Assembly (NCBI GenBank): GCA_045594885.1
Contig: JAZNZJ010000043.1
Coordinates: 1 to 50,216 of the forward strand
Length of the DNA: 50,216 nt
Direction of reading: 5' to 3'
Source of the DNA: Fimenecus sp045594885
GTDB taxonomy: Bacteria > Bacillota > Clostridia > Oscillospirales > Acutalibacteraceae
Part shown: in pieces, positions 40,669 to 49,396 of the stretch
Layout of the letters: every line of letters starts with the position of its first letter
Numbering within the stretch: position 1 is the first letter of the stretch
Position numbers and translations under genes: made by a program
The notes under the pieces: model-generated
The model's database searches: none
What the model was told of the DNA's origin: nothing
Seen by the model: only the letters and a program-made list of their open reading frames with translations

Positions 40669-42117
40669 ATGTTTAATATGATTTCTTCAATTATTGCTCC
40701 TTTTATCTGCGGAATTTTGATGCTGTGTGCAAAGAAATTTAATAACCGCAAACAGAAAATGGCTTTTGCAATCACTTTTCAATCTGTGATTACAATTTTA
40801 GGTCTGCTCACTGTTTTTGGCGATGAAGTTTCAACTAACAGTTTTGTTTTCATTGATAATCTCACTGTTGGTTTTACCGCTGATTTAATCGCTAAATTCT
40901 TTTGTGCAATAATAGTAATTGCTTGGTTGCTTGTAACTATTTATGCATGTGTTTATATGAAACACGAGAAAAATGAAGAAAGATTTTTCCTCTTTTCATT
41001 TTTAACAGAGGGTGCAATGCTTGGAGCTGCATTCTCTGACAGTCTTGTTTCAATGTATGTTTTTTATGAGCTTGTAACACTTTTGTCAATGCCCCTTGTA
41101 CTACATTCACTTTCAAAAGAATCAATAAGTGCGGCAAAGAAGTATCTCTATTATTCAATTGCCGGTGCATTTATGGCACTTTTCGGTGTTTTCATTGTGG
41201 GTACAAGTGCTGAAAACCTTGGTTTTGTTGCAGGTGGTACATTTGAGAGTGTTACTCCCCTTGTGCTTACCGCAGTATTTGTAATGTGTTTGGGCTTTGG
41301 TGCAAAGGCAGGGCTTTTCCCATTGCACGGTTGGTTGCCCACTGCTCACCCCGTTGCCCCCGCCCCTGCAAGTGCTTTGCTTTCAGGTGTTATCGCAAAA
41401 GCGGGTGTACTTGCAATTATTCGTACCGTTTTTTATACAGTAGGTGCAAAAAATATTGTTGGCACTTGGGTACAGACCGCATTGCTTGTTCTCTCACTTC
41501 TCACGGTGCTTATGGGTTCAATGATGGCTTATCGTGAAAAAATATTCAAGAAAAGACTTGCTTTTTCAACCGTCAGTCAGATTTCCTATGTATTTTGCGG
41601 ATTATTTCTTTTCAATGAAGCAGGTATGGACGGTGCATTATGGCAGATTATTTTCCACGCAATTGTTAAGGTTGGATTATTTCTCTGTGCAGGTGCGGTA
41701 ATCTTTGTTTATGGCAAAACAAAGGTGGAAGAGCTTAACGGACTCGGCAAAAAGATGCCCGTGACTTTTACTTGTTTCACCATACTTTCACTTTCACTTA
41801 TAGGTATTCCACCCATGGGCGGATTTTTCAGCAAATGGGAACTTGCTACCGCATCGCTTGACACACCGGCAATCGATGCATTGGGTTGGATTATTCCTGT
41901 GGTTTTACTTGTTTCTGCACTTCTTACTGCAGGGTATCTTCTTGATATTTCAATCAGAGCCTTCTTTAGAGATGCAGAAGATGATACCCCAAAGGTTAAA
42001 GAACCAAAAGCAATGTGTGTTGTGCTTATAATACTCGCAGCGGCTTCCTTATTTGGCGGAATATTTGCTACACATACGGGTAATATCATTTCTGCCATTG
42101 TTTCAGCACTTTTTTAA
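40669..42117 (+). CDS. Proton-translocating antiporter-like subunit 2 (MrpD/NuoL/M/N family)
   Basis: The 482-residue protein has about 14 helices. The ion-path residues are Glu in VFYELVTLLSMP, Lys in FGAKAGLFPLHGWLPTAHPVA, Lys in GVIAKAGVLAII and Lys in HAIVKVGLFLCAG. PMGGFFSKWELA is the usual C-terminal family block. A strong AAGGAGG lies before the ATG, 12 bp after the previous stop. Confidence 0.91.
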   Translation: MFNMISSIIAPFICGILMLCAKKFNNRKQKMAFAITFQSVITILGLLTVFGDEVSTNSFVFIDNLTVGFTADLIAKFFCAIIVIAWLLVTIYACVYMKHEKNEERFFLFSFLTEGAMLGAAFSDSLVSMYVFYELVTLLSMPLVLHSLSKESISAAKKYLYYSIAGAFMALFGVFIVGTSAENLGFVAGGTFESVTPLVLTAVFVMCLGFGAKAGLFPLHGWLPTAHPVAPAPASALLSGVIAKAGVLAIIRTVFYTVGAKNIVGTWVQTALLVLSLLTVLMGSMMAYREKIFKKRLAFSTVSQISYVFCGLFLFNEAGMDGALWQIIFHAIVKVGLFLCAGAVIFVYGKTKVEELNGLGKKMPVTFTCFTILSLSLIGIPPMGGFFSKWELATASLDTPAIDALGWIIPVVLLVSALLTAGYLLDISIRAFFRDAEDDTPKVKEPKAMCVVLIILAAASLFGGIFATHTGNIISAIVSALF

Positions 42118-42130
42118 GAGGTAGTCTGAT

Positions 42131-43585
42131 ATGAACGAATTATTTTTAACTGTACCAATATTTCTACCTATCATTTTAGGTGCAATATTGTTTTTCATAC
42201 CCTTTAAAAACCAAAAGCAACGTAACACTTATGTACTTGTTTCATTGATTTTATCATCAGTTACGGTATGGCTTTCAGCATTTTTAGCGCCCGATAAATC
42301 GCTTACCATTCTTCAATTTACTGATGACCTTGCATTTTCATTAAGGCTTGACGGTGCGGGTAAACTTTTCTCTTGCCTTTCGGCAACATTGTGGCCCATT
42401 ACCGCAGTTTATGCTTTTGATTATATGAAGCACGAGGAACACCACCAAATGTTCTATTGCTTCTTCGTAATGGCGTTTGGCACAACAATGGGTATTGCAA
42501 TGGCTGAAAATATACTTACAATGTATCTTTTCTACGAAATGCTCACACTTACCACAATTCCACTTGTTGCTCACGGTTTGACAATGAAGCACAACCGTGC
42601 TGCAAGAAAATATATGGTCTATTCAATAGGCGGTGCGGCATTTGCCTTTGCGGGTGTTGTATTTCTTATAATCAACGGTGCAGGCACATTCCGTCTTGGC
42701 GGTAATCTTGTTACTGTTGAAAACGAAACACTTGCACTTCTGCTTTATCTGTTTGCATTTTTCGGCTTTGGTGTTAAGTCGGCTATTTTCCCACTCCACG
42801 GTTGGTTACCAACGGCATCTGTTGCCCCCACACCTGTAACAGCACTTCTTCACGCAGTTGCAGTTGTTAAAGCAGGTGCATTTGCACTTATTAGACTTAC
42901 TTATTATGCATACGGCACAGAATTTTTGTATGGCAGTTGGGTGCATTATGTAGTAATGGCATTCTCAATTTTCACAATTGTATATGGCTCGGTTACTGCA
43001 CTGCGACAAAAGCATTTCAAACGCCGACTTGCATATTCTACAATTTCAAACCTTTCATATATCGGCTTTGCGACAACTATTATGACTCCCGCAGGACTTG
43101 TTGCCGCTTTCTGTCACTTGATTTTCCATTCAGTTATTAAAATTGGTGCATTCTTTGCGGCGGGTTCGGTACTTCATAATTCCCAGAGAGAATATGTACC
43201 ACAGCTTGAGGGAATGGGCAAAAAAATGCCTTGGACCTTTGGGTTTTTCACAATTTTTGCCTTGGCACTTACGGGTATTCCCCCATTCTGCGGTTTCTTC
43301 AGTAAATGGTATATTGCAACTGCCGCTTTAGACGCAGGCAATTCACTTGCTACCGTTGGTGTAATTGCACTTTTGATTTCTGCATTACTTACCGCAATCT
43401 ATATGCTTTCTCCCGTTGTAAAAGCCTTCTTTCCACGTGAAAATGTTGAAATCAACACCGACTCAGTTAAAGAGGCAAAACTTGCGATGCTTGTGCCTAT
43501 GGGAATTTGCGTAGCACTTTGCATTGTGTTAGGTGTTTTTGTTAAAATTCCTGTTGAAATCATCGGGGAGGTGCTTGGAATATGA
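42131..43585 (+). CDS. Proton-translocating antiporter-like subunit 3 (MrpD/NuoL/M/N family)
   Basis: The 484-residue protein has about 14 helices. The ion-path residues are Glu in LFYEMLTLTTIP, Lys in FGVKSAIFPLHGWLPTA, Lys in HAVAVVKAGAFALI and Lys in HSVIKIGAFFAAGS. IPPFCGFFSKWYIA is the C-terminal family block. Subunits 2 and 3 look like the closest pair. The stop and the start of subunit 4 overlap as ATGA. Confidence 0.91.
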   Translation: MNELFLTVPIFLPIILGAILFFIPFKNQKQRNTYVLVSLILSSVTVWLSAFLAPDKSLTILQFTDDLAFSLRLDGAGKLFSCLSATLWPITAVYAFDYMKHEEHHQMFYCFFVMAFGTTMGIAMAENILTMYLFYEMLTLTTIPLVAHGLTMKHNRAARKYMVYSIGGAAFAFAGVVFLIINGAGTFRLGGNLVTVENETLALLLYLFAFFGFGVKSAIFPLHGWLPTASVAPTPVTALLHAVAVVKAGAFALIRLTYYAYGTEFLYGSWVHYVVMAFSIFTIVYGSVTALRQKHFKRRLAYSTISNLSYIGFATTIMTPAGLVAAFCHLIFHSVIKIGAFFAAGSVLHNSQREYVPQLEGMGKKMPWTFGFFTIFALALTGIPPFCGFFSKWYIATAALDAGNSLATVGVIALLISALLTAIYMLSPVVKAFFPRENVEINTDSVKEAKLAMLVPMGICVALCIVLGVFVKIPVEIIGEVLGI

Positions 43586-45630
43586 ATACTTTAATCGCTC
43601 TTTGCGTATTCTTCCCCGTTATTGCATCTGTTTTTGCTTATCCGCTTAATAAAAAGAATGAAAAAATCTGTAATGTGTTTGTTATTCTTTCAACCCTTAC
43701 CGTTTTTGTGTCTGCAATAATGTTGGCACTGAGTAATGGTGAAGAAACAACCTCAATTCTCTCAATGAATTTCGTAAAAAGCGGATTTCAATGTGTTTAT
43801 GCAATAGTGACCTCATTTATGTGGTTCTGTGCGTCACTTATTTCTCCCCAGTATTTCAAGGGTCATCACAATATTGGCAGATACTATTTATTCTTTCTTT
43901 TGACACTTGGTGCTACAATGGGTGTATTTCTCTCTGCTGACCTTATGACAACTTTCATTTTCTTTGAAATTATGTCATTCGCATCATATATGTGGGTTGT
44001 TCACGAACAAGACAAAGATGCAATGGCGGCGGGTAAAACATATCTTGTAATCGCTGTAATGGGCGGTATGGTCTTGCTAATGGGTCTGTTCTTGCTTAAC
44101 AGCATAACAGATACACTTGTAATTTCTGAGCTTTACACCGCAATTATTAAAGCGGGTGGCAGTACAAAGCTCTATTTCGCCGTATTCTGTATGCTTTTCG
44201 GCTTTGGTGCAAAAGCGGGTCTTTTCCCCTTGCATATCTGGTTACCAAAGGCTCACCCCGTAGCCCCCGCCCCTGCAAGTGCTCTGCTTTCAGGTGTGCT
44301 TACAAAAACAGGTATTTTCGGAATACTCATTATCACCGCAAATATTATGCGTGGTGACGAAGTATGGGGTTATGCACTTCTCATTCTCGGTACAATCACA
44401 ATGGTGTTGGGTGCAGTTCTTGCGGTATTTTCAATCAACCTTAAAAGGACACTTGCTTGTTCTTCACTTTCACAGATTGGCTTTATAACCATTGGCATTT
44501 CAATGATTTGTCTTCTCGGTAAAGAAAATGCTCTTGCCTCAAATGGTACAGTACTTTATATGCTCAACCATTCAATTGTAAAGCTTGTACTCTTCCTTTG
44601 TGCAGGTGCAATATATGCGGGTGCTCATACACTTGATATAAATAAACTCAAGGGCTATGGAAGAAACAAACCCGAAATTTTAATTCCATTCCTTTTTGGT
44701 GCTTGTAGCCTTGCGGGTATTCCCGGTTTTGCTGGTTACATCTCAAAAACCCTTGTCCACGAGGCAATTGTGGAATATGCTCATCACAGCGGTGAATTTT
44801 TCATTACTGTAATTGAATGGCTATTCCTTTTCTCCGGCGGACTTACTGCGGCATATATGCTCAAACTTTTTATAACAATCTTTGTACAGAAGCCCACGGA
44901 AGAAACTCCCGTTGCACACGGTAAAACATCTGTTTTGAGTGCCATCTCACTAATTTTCTCTGCAATTGTATTACCGATTGTGGGTGTTTTTCCACACGCA
45001 CTTGCAGAAAAAATCAGCATTGTTATGATTCCATTCGTCAACGGTCACGAATTTCATCATCAGGTGCATTATCTCGCCTTCACAAATCTTAAAGGCGCAT
45101 TAATTTCTTTGGGAATTGGTGTTACTGTTTATCTTCTTGTAATCTGCAAGGGACTTATGAAAACCGAAAACGGTAAAAAAACACACTACAATCCACTTGC
45201 AGACAAATTCTCATTAGAAGAAAATGTTTATGGTCCTGTTTCAAAAATTTTGATTATTGCAGTTGGTGAAATCTGCAGTTTCTTTAATAAGTTGCCTGAA
45301 ATTCTTATAAATGCAGGTATGTTTGTGCTTACCGTAATTCTTCGTTTCTGCAGTGATATTACTGATATTATTCTTCTTTTGCTTGACAAATCCGTATTTA
45401 AAATGGCAAAAGAGCCCACAGAACCTCACGAGAGAAAATATGCTTATGCAATTGGCAAACTCTATGGAGGACTCACTAAAAAGGGTAAGGAAGTGCAGGG
45501 CGAACGCTTTGTGAGAGCATCGGAAACCCTTGATAAAACAACAACCAGTCTTTCAAAGAATTTCTCATTTGCACTCTTTATGACCTGTTTGGGAATAAGT
45601 ATAATATTACTTTTCCTTATATTAAAATAA
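43582..45630 (+). CDS. Large proton-translocating antiporter-like subunit 4 (NuoL/HyfB-like, extended)
   Basis: The 682-residue protein contains the Proton_antipo_M core with Glu in FFEIMSFASYMW, Lys in FGAKAGLFPLHIWLPKAHPVA, Lys in GVLTKTGIFGILI and Lys in NHSIVKLVLFLCAG. After about residue 480 there are extra helices and a charged segment with FSLEENVYGPVSKILI, like the lateral arm and last helices of NuoL/HyfB proteins. It is the last gene of the operon. No hydrogenase or NADH-module gene follows, only a strong terminator. Confidence 0.9.
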   Translation: MNTLIALCVFFPVIASVFAYPLNKKNEKICNVFVILSTLTVFVSAIMLALSNGEETTSILSMNFVKSGFQCVYAIVTSFMWFCASLISPQYFKGHHNIGRYYLFFLLTLGATMGVFLSADLMTTFIFFEIMSFASYMWVVHEQDKDAMAAGKTYLVIAVMGGMVLLMGLFLLNSITDTLVISELYTAIIKAGGSTKLYFAVFCMLFGFGAKAGLFPLHIWLPKAHPVAPAPASALLSGVLTKTGIFGILIITANIMRGDEVWGYALLILGTITMVLGAVLAVFSINLKRTLACSSLSQIGFITIGISMICLLGKENALASNGTVLYMLNHSIVKLVLFLCAGAIYAGAHTLDINKLKGYGRNKPEILIPFLFGACSLAGIPGFAGYISKTLVHEAIVEYAHHSGEFFITVIEWLFLFSGGLTAAYMLKLFITIFVQKPTEETPVAHGKTSVLSAISLIFSAIVLPIVGVFPHALAEKISIVMIPFVNGHEFHHQVHYLAFTNLKGALISLGIGVTVYLLVICKGLMKTENGKKTHYNPLADKFSLEENVYGPVSKILIIAVGEICSFFNKLPEILINAGMFVLTVILRFCSDITDIILLLLDKSVFKMAKEPTEPHERKYAYAIGKLYGGLTKKGKEVQGERFVRASETLDKTTTSLSKNFSFALFMTCLGISIILLFLILK

Positions 45631-45631
45631 T

Positions 45632-45664
45632 CTAAGGCTGTCTTATTGACAGCCTTAGTTTTTT
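45632..45664 (+). terminator. Rho-independent terminator of the Mrp-type operon
   Basis: An 11-bp perfect stem CTAAGGCTGTC/GACAGCCTTAG (45632-45642 and 45648-45658) with a 5-nt loop and six T follows immediately after the last antiporter gene. Confidence 0.93.
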
Positions 45665-45709
45665 CGAATAATAGCTTTATAAAATCCATATTATATACGG
45701 GGTGATAAT

Positions 45710-46183
45710 ATGGATAAATCTAAAATAAAAACCTATAGTCTTGCAATTCTCATAACTGAACTTGTTGGTGGTGTTGCAGGACTTTTTACATCAATGGGAA
45801 TGCAGTCTTATGAAAATGCCGTCAAACCCGCACTTACTCCGCCCGCAATAGTTTTTCCGATTGTGTGGACAATTCTCTATGCTTTAATGGGAATAAGTGT
45901 TGCACGAATATGGCTCTCACCCGCCACTAAAGAGAGAAATCACGGGCTTATAGTTTATGCGGTGCAACTTTTCTTCAACTTTTTCTGGAGTATTATTTTC
46001 TTTAATCTGCAGGCTTACGGCTTTGCCTTTTTCTGGCTTGTGGCATTGTGGGCACTGACACTTTTAATGATTATTGTTTTCAATAAAACCGACCGACTTG
46101 CAGCACTTCTTCAAATACCCTATCTCTTATGGCTAACCTTTGCAGGTTATTTAAACTTTTTGGTTTGGATGCTTAACAGATAA
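45710..46183 (+). CDS. TspO/MBR-family tryptophan-rich membrane protein
   Basis: The 157-residue protein has five helices and the TspO pattern: ALTPPAIVFPIVWTILYALMGISVARIW, then QLFFNFFWSIIFFNLQAYGFAFFWL, and LLWLTFAGYLNFLVWMLNR at the C-terminus. The many tryptophans match the family name. TspO proteins bind porphyrins and related ligands and respond to stress; the ligand here is unknown. GGGGTGAT precedes the ATG. It stands alone between two terminators. Confidence 0.93.
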   Translation: MDKSKIKTYSLAILITELVGGVAGLFTSMGMQSYENAVKPALTPPAIVFPIVWTILYALMGISVARIWLSPATKERNHGLIVYAVQLFFNFFWSIIFFNLQAYGFAFFWLVALWALTLLMIIVFNKTDRLAALLQIPYLLWLTFAGYLNFLVWMLNR

Positions 46184-46187
46184 AAAT

Positions 46188-46217
46188 AAAGGCGAGGTTT
46201 TGAATAACCCCGCCTTT
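46188..46217. terminator. Bidirectional terminator between tspO-like and galT genes
   Basis: AAAGGCGAGGTT and AACCCCGCCTTT (46188-46199 and 46206-46217) pair over 12 positions with one A-C mismatch. The minus-strand side has the better T-rich tail (TATTTTTATC), so it serves galT best. Confidence 0.78.
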
Positions 46218-46232
46218 AATTATGCATTAAAC

Positions 46233-47729
46233 TTATTTAACACTTTCAATGAATTTTTTAAACTGCTTTCTGCCCTCATCTGTTCTGTCGAACACACCGC
46301 ATTGACCGAGAATTGCAGTGAATACAAGACCGATTTCGTCACGAAGGATTTTGTCACAGTTATCTGCATTTATATCATCATACTTATTCTTAATCATTTC
46401 AGCCCAATCTGCGTGCTTTGCAATTCTTTCGTCTGCCTTTATTTCTTTATTCTCAAGAATTGCATCACGAAGAATTGCCATTTCTGTTTTAAGACGTGCA
46501 GGAAGCACCGCAAGACCCATAACCTCAATAAGACCAATATTCTCTTTCTTGATATTATGGAATTCAGGATGTGGATGATAAAATCCGTCAGGATACTCCT
46601 CTGTTGTAATATTGTTACGAAGTACCAAATCAAGTTCATAATGGCCGTCTGTATAACGGGCAATCGGTGTAATTGTGTTGTGGATTTCGCCATCTGTAAC
46701 TGCATAAATAAATGCATCTTCATCAGTATAATTACGCCATGTTGCGAGAATTCTACCTGCAAGAGAACAAATTCTGTCAGTGTCTTGACCCTGGAGACGA
46801 ATAACCGACATAGGCCATTTTACAATACCCGCATTTATATCTTCAAATCCCTCAAACTTAAATTCTTCATCATAGCCCGCCTTTGCCATTGCAAAGGTGT
46901 AGTTACCGCCCTGAAAATGCTCGTGAGTAAGAATTGAACCACCGGCAATGGGAAGGTCAGAGTTTGAACCCAAGAAATAGTGTGGGAATTTCTTTACGAA
47001 ATCGAAAAGACGTCTGAATTTGTGCTCAGAAATCTTCATTGGTGTATGTGCCTCGTCAAACACAATACAATGCTCATTATAATAAACATATGGCGAATAC
47101 TGAAGATATGCGTTAACACCATCAAGACAAATAGGAATTACACGGTGATTTTGACGTGCGGGGTGATTAACACGACCTGCATAGCCCTCATTCTCTTTAC
47201 AGAGCATACATTTCGGATATGAGCTTTTCTCCATCTTTGTAGCCGCCGCAATAGCCTTTGGGTCTTTTTCGGGCTTTGCAAGATTAATTGTAATATCAAT
47301 ATCACCGTATTCTGTGTGAGTAATCCACTTAACGTCATTCTTAATTCTGTATTCACGTATGTAGTCGGTTTTCAAAGCAAGATTATAGTAGTAATCAGTT
47401 GCATCTTTAGGTGATTTAGCATATTCCTCATTGAATTTTTTGATTACTTCAGATGGACGTGCTGTAAGTACACCCATAATTTTAGTGTCAAACAAATCTT
47501 TGTAAACAACTGAATCTTCACAGAGTCCCTTTTCAACTGCATAGTCGAGAATGACCTTGAGCATTTCTTCAAGTGTTGCATTTTCGTTAATTGCAACGTC
47601 AGCAGGAATACCGTCAAGGGCAAGAATTTCAAGAATTCTGTTGACAGCCCATGTTTCATCTTCCTTTTCAATTAAATTCTCTCTTATTGCATAAGCTACA
47701 AGAGATTTGATTGCTTCATTGATATTCAT
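46233..47729 (-). CDS. galT: UDP-glucose--hexose-1-phosphate uridylyltransferase, class II GalT
   Basis: GalT exchanges UMP between UDP-glucose and galactose 1-phosphate in the Leloir pathway. The 498-residue length and the N-terminus MNINEAIKSLVAYAI are typical of the Firmicutes class II form. Family blocks are YPKCMLCKENEGYAGRVNHPARQNHR and PIAGGSILTHEHFQGG, which carries the histidine pair of the uridylylation site, and LLEVMGLAVLPARL-like text near the C-terminus (reads LIEVMGLAVLPARLK). GGAGG lies 7 nt before the ATG. No galK or galE is adjacent. It is transcribed from its own promoter. Confidence 0.94.
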   Translation of the reverse strand: MNINEAIKSLVAYAIRENLIEKEDETWAVNRILEILALDGIPADVAINENATLEEMLKVILDYAVEKGLCEDSVVYKDLFDTKIMGVLTARPSEVIKKFNEEYAKSPKDATDYYYNLALKTDYIREYRIKNDVKWITHTEYGDIDITINLAKPEKDPKAIAAATKMEKSSYPKCMLCKENEGYAGRVNHPARQNHRVIPICLDGVNAYLQYSPYVYYNEHCIVFDEAHTPMKISEHKFRRLFDFVKKFPHYFLGSNSDLPIAGGSILTHEHFQGGNYTFAMAKAGYDEEFKFEGFEDINAGIVKWPMSVIRLQGQDTDRICSLAGRILATWRNYTDEDAFIYAVTDGEIHNTITPIARYTDGHYELDLVLRNNITTEEYPDGFYHPHPEFHNIKKENIGLIEVMGLAVLPARLKTEMAILRDAILENKEIKADERIAKHADWAEMIKNKYDDINADNCDKILRDEIGLVFTAILGQCGVFDRTDEGRKQFKKFIESVK

Positions 47730-47758
47730 ATAAAAACCTCCGAAATTGGTCTATTGTA

Positions 47759-47787
47759 ATTATATTTCTATTCGCCTTTATTTGCAA
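47759..47787 (-). promoter_or_regulatory. Promoter of galT
   Basis: On the minus strand, TTGCAA (-35, 47782-47787) and TATAAT (-10, 47759-47764) are separated by 17 bp and lie 30 bp upstream of the ATG. The -35 is 7 bp past the doc stop codon. Confidence 0.78.
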
Positions 47788-47794
47788 GATATTT

Positions 47795-48175
47795 TTATTT
47801 TATTTTATGTGAAATTATCCAATTAAGGATTTCATCATACTTTGAACTCCCGTCAGCAACAGCAAGTCCTAACGAAATAACATCTTCATTTGTTGCCTCG
47901 ATTTTCACACCATTAATGTCAAGGAAAGATAGCATTATATACATACCTATTCTTTTATTTCCATCAACAAAAGCATGATTCGATATTAAAGAAAACCCCA
48001 ATCTTGCTGCTTTTTCTTCTTTTGACGCATATAATTCTACACCGTCAAATGTTGCATATGCGCTTTCAATTGCCGACTCTAAAAGTGCATCATCACGAAC
48101 ACCTGCAGAGCCACCTGTGGCCTCAGCCATAATTTGATGCAAAAGCAATACTTTTTCTTTGCTGAATTTAATCAT
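47795..48175 (-). CDS. doc: Doc-type toxin (Fic/Doc kinase family)
   Basis: The 126-residue protein has the Fic/Doc core motif HAFVDGNKRIG at about residues 67-77, with the catalytic His and the G-N-K-R anion-binding loop. The N-terminus (FSKEKVLLLHQIMAEATGG) and the GVRDDALLESAIESA segment are typical of death-on-curing proteins. Doc phosphorylates and blocks EF-Tu. The ATG overlaps the stop of the upstream antitoxin gene by 4 bp (ATGA), the usual antitoxin-first order. No terminator is visible before galT. Confidence 0.92.
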   Translation of the reverse strand: MIKFSKEKVLLLHQIMAEATGGSAGVRDDALLESAIESAYATFDGVELYASKEEKAARLGFSLISNHAFVDGNKRIGMYIMLSFLDINGVKIEATNEDVISLGLAVADGSSKYDEILNWIISHKIK

Positions 48176-48417
48176 TTTGCAAGCTCCTTAAATGCCACAA
48201 GGTATTTCTGGAGAATTCTTTTTGCAACAATATCAATTCTCTCATCATCTGTTAAATCAAGAATTAAATCGTTTTTTTCCATATCAACAATAAGATATTT
48301 AGGTTTGTTGTTTCTAAAAACAACCGCCTCGCCTTTTGAATCAACTGCCCTTGCAACCGCAGAAAAATTTTGGTTTGCCTGTGTCATTGAAAAAATAGAA
48401 CTTGTATTTATAAGCAT
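48172..48417 (-). CDS. phd: Phd/YefM-type antitoxin
   Basis: The 81-residue protein has the Phd/YefM pattern: an N-terminal DNA-binding part with MTQANQNFSAVARAVDSKGEAVVFRNNKPKYLIV, then a helical, charged C-terminal tail that would neutralise Doc. GGAG precedes the ATG. A perfect 18-bp palindrome lies 20 bp upstream and probably serves autoregulation. Confidence 0.9.
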   Translation of the reverse strand: MLINTSSIFSMTQANQNFSAVARAVDSKGEAVVFRNNKPKYLIVDMEKNDLILDLTDDERIDIVAKRILQKYLVAFKELAK

Positions 48418-48437
48418 ATTATCAACTCCATATTTTG

Positions 48438-48455
48438 TAGGATAAATTTATCCTA
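48438..48455. promoter_or_regulatory. Palindromic operator of the phd-doc operon
   Basis: TAGGATAAATTTATCCTA is a perfect 18-bp palindrome directly downstream of the -10 element, covering the expected transcript start. Its position suits repression by the Phd or Phd-Doc complex. Confidence 0.72.
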
Positions 48456-48460
48456 TTTAT

Positions 48461-48488
48461 ATTATATTCAAATAAAAAGAATTGTCAA
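48461..48488 (-). promoter_or_regulatory. Promoter of the phd-doc operon
   Basis: On the minus strand, TTGACA (-35, 48483-48488) and TATAAT (-10, 48461-48466) are separated by 16 bp, with the palindromic operator starting 5 bp after the -10. Confidence 0.78.
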
Positions 48489-48502
48489 TATCAATTTTAA
48501 CA

Positions 48503-48532
48503 TAAAAATAAAAGGGCGGATATAAACGCCCT
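48503..48532 (-). terminator. Terminator of folD/lgt
   Basis: AGGGCG/CGCCCT (48513-48518 and 48527-48532) with an 8-nt loop is followed on the minus strand by TTTATTTTTATG. It lies 6 bp past the folD stop. Confidence 0.8.
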
Positions 48533-48538
48533 AATATT

Positions 48539-49396
48539 TTACGTATTGCTATTAAGATGTTCACGTGATGCGGTAAGTGTATTTTTCAAAAGCATTGTTA
48601 TCGTCATCGGCCCTACCCCGCCGGGTACGGGTGTGATAAATGAGCACTTGTCTTTAACTGCGTCAAAATCAACGTCACCGCAGAGCTTACCCTCTTGGTT
48701 TCTGTTCATACCAACATCAATTACAACTGCGCCTTCTTTAACCATATCGGGTGTGACAAAATATGCAATACCCACAGCAGCAACAAGAATGTCTGCACGA
48801 CGGGTTACCTCGGCTAAATCCTTTGTTTTTGAATGGCAAATTGTAACCGTACCGTTTTTGCCAAGCAAAAGCATTGCCATTGGTTTACCAACAATATTGC
48901 TTCTGCCTATTACCACACATTCCTTGCCCTCAACAGAAATGTCATAATATTTGAGCATTTCCATAATTCCCGCAGGGGTGCAGGGTAAAAAGGAATGGTC
49001 GCCAATCATAATGTAGCCTGTGTTTACAGGGTGAAACGCATCAACATCTTTATGGGGCACAATTGCATTAAGAACCTTTTTCTCGTCAATCTGCTTTGGT
49101 AGAGGCAACTGACAAAGAATGCCGTCAACTTCTGCATCGTTATTGAGTTTTTCAACTAATTCCAATAATTCTTCGGTTGTTGTTTCTTCAGGGAGTGCGT
49201 ACTCAAATGACTCCATTCCCACTTCGGCACAACCTTTTTTCTTGTTATTTACATAGACACGTGAAGCGGGGTTGTTGCCGACAATTACAACTGCAAGTCC
49301 CGTTTTTTTGCCCTGTTCTTTGAGTTTTTCAACCTCTGTTTTGATTTCATTTCTTACAGATGCTGAAACCTCTTTGCCGTCGATAATTTTATACAT
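48539..49396 (-). CDS. folD: Bifunctional methylenetetrahydrofolate dehydrogenase/cyclohydrolase FolD
   Basis: FolD interconverts 5,10-methylene-, methenyl- and 10-formyl-tetrahydrofolate with NADP(H). The 285-residue protein has VGNNPASRVYVNNKKKGC (the Tyr and Lys of the active site), GILCQLPLPKQID, KDVDAFHPVN and the NADP loop GRSNIVGKPMAMLLL. Near the C-terminus it has TPVPGGVGPMTITMLLKNT. The start is ATG 49396 after AGAGGT, overlapping the lgt stop by 8 bp. Confidence 0.96.
   Translation of the reverse strand: MYKIIDGKEVSASVRNEIKTEVEKLKEQGKKTGLAVVIVGNNPASRVYVNNKKKGCAEVGMESFEYALPEETTTEELLELVEKLNNDAEVDGILCQLPLPKQIDEKKVLNAIVPHKDVDAFHPVNTGYIMIGDHSFLPCTPAGIMEMLKYYDISVEGKECVVIGRSNIVGKPMAMLLLGKNGTVTICHSKTKDLAEVTRRADILVAAVGIAYFVTPDMVKEGAVVIDVGMNRNQEGKLCGDVDFDAVKDKCSFITPVPGGVGPMTITMLLKNTLTASREHLNSNT

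Noticed and set aside
46200..46937. Plus-strand open frame of 245 codons opposite galT
   Set aside because: It is the antisense shadow of a clear class II GalT and starts inside a terminator; its Cys- and Ile-rich translation resembles no family.
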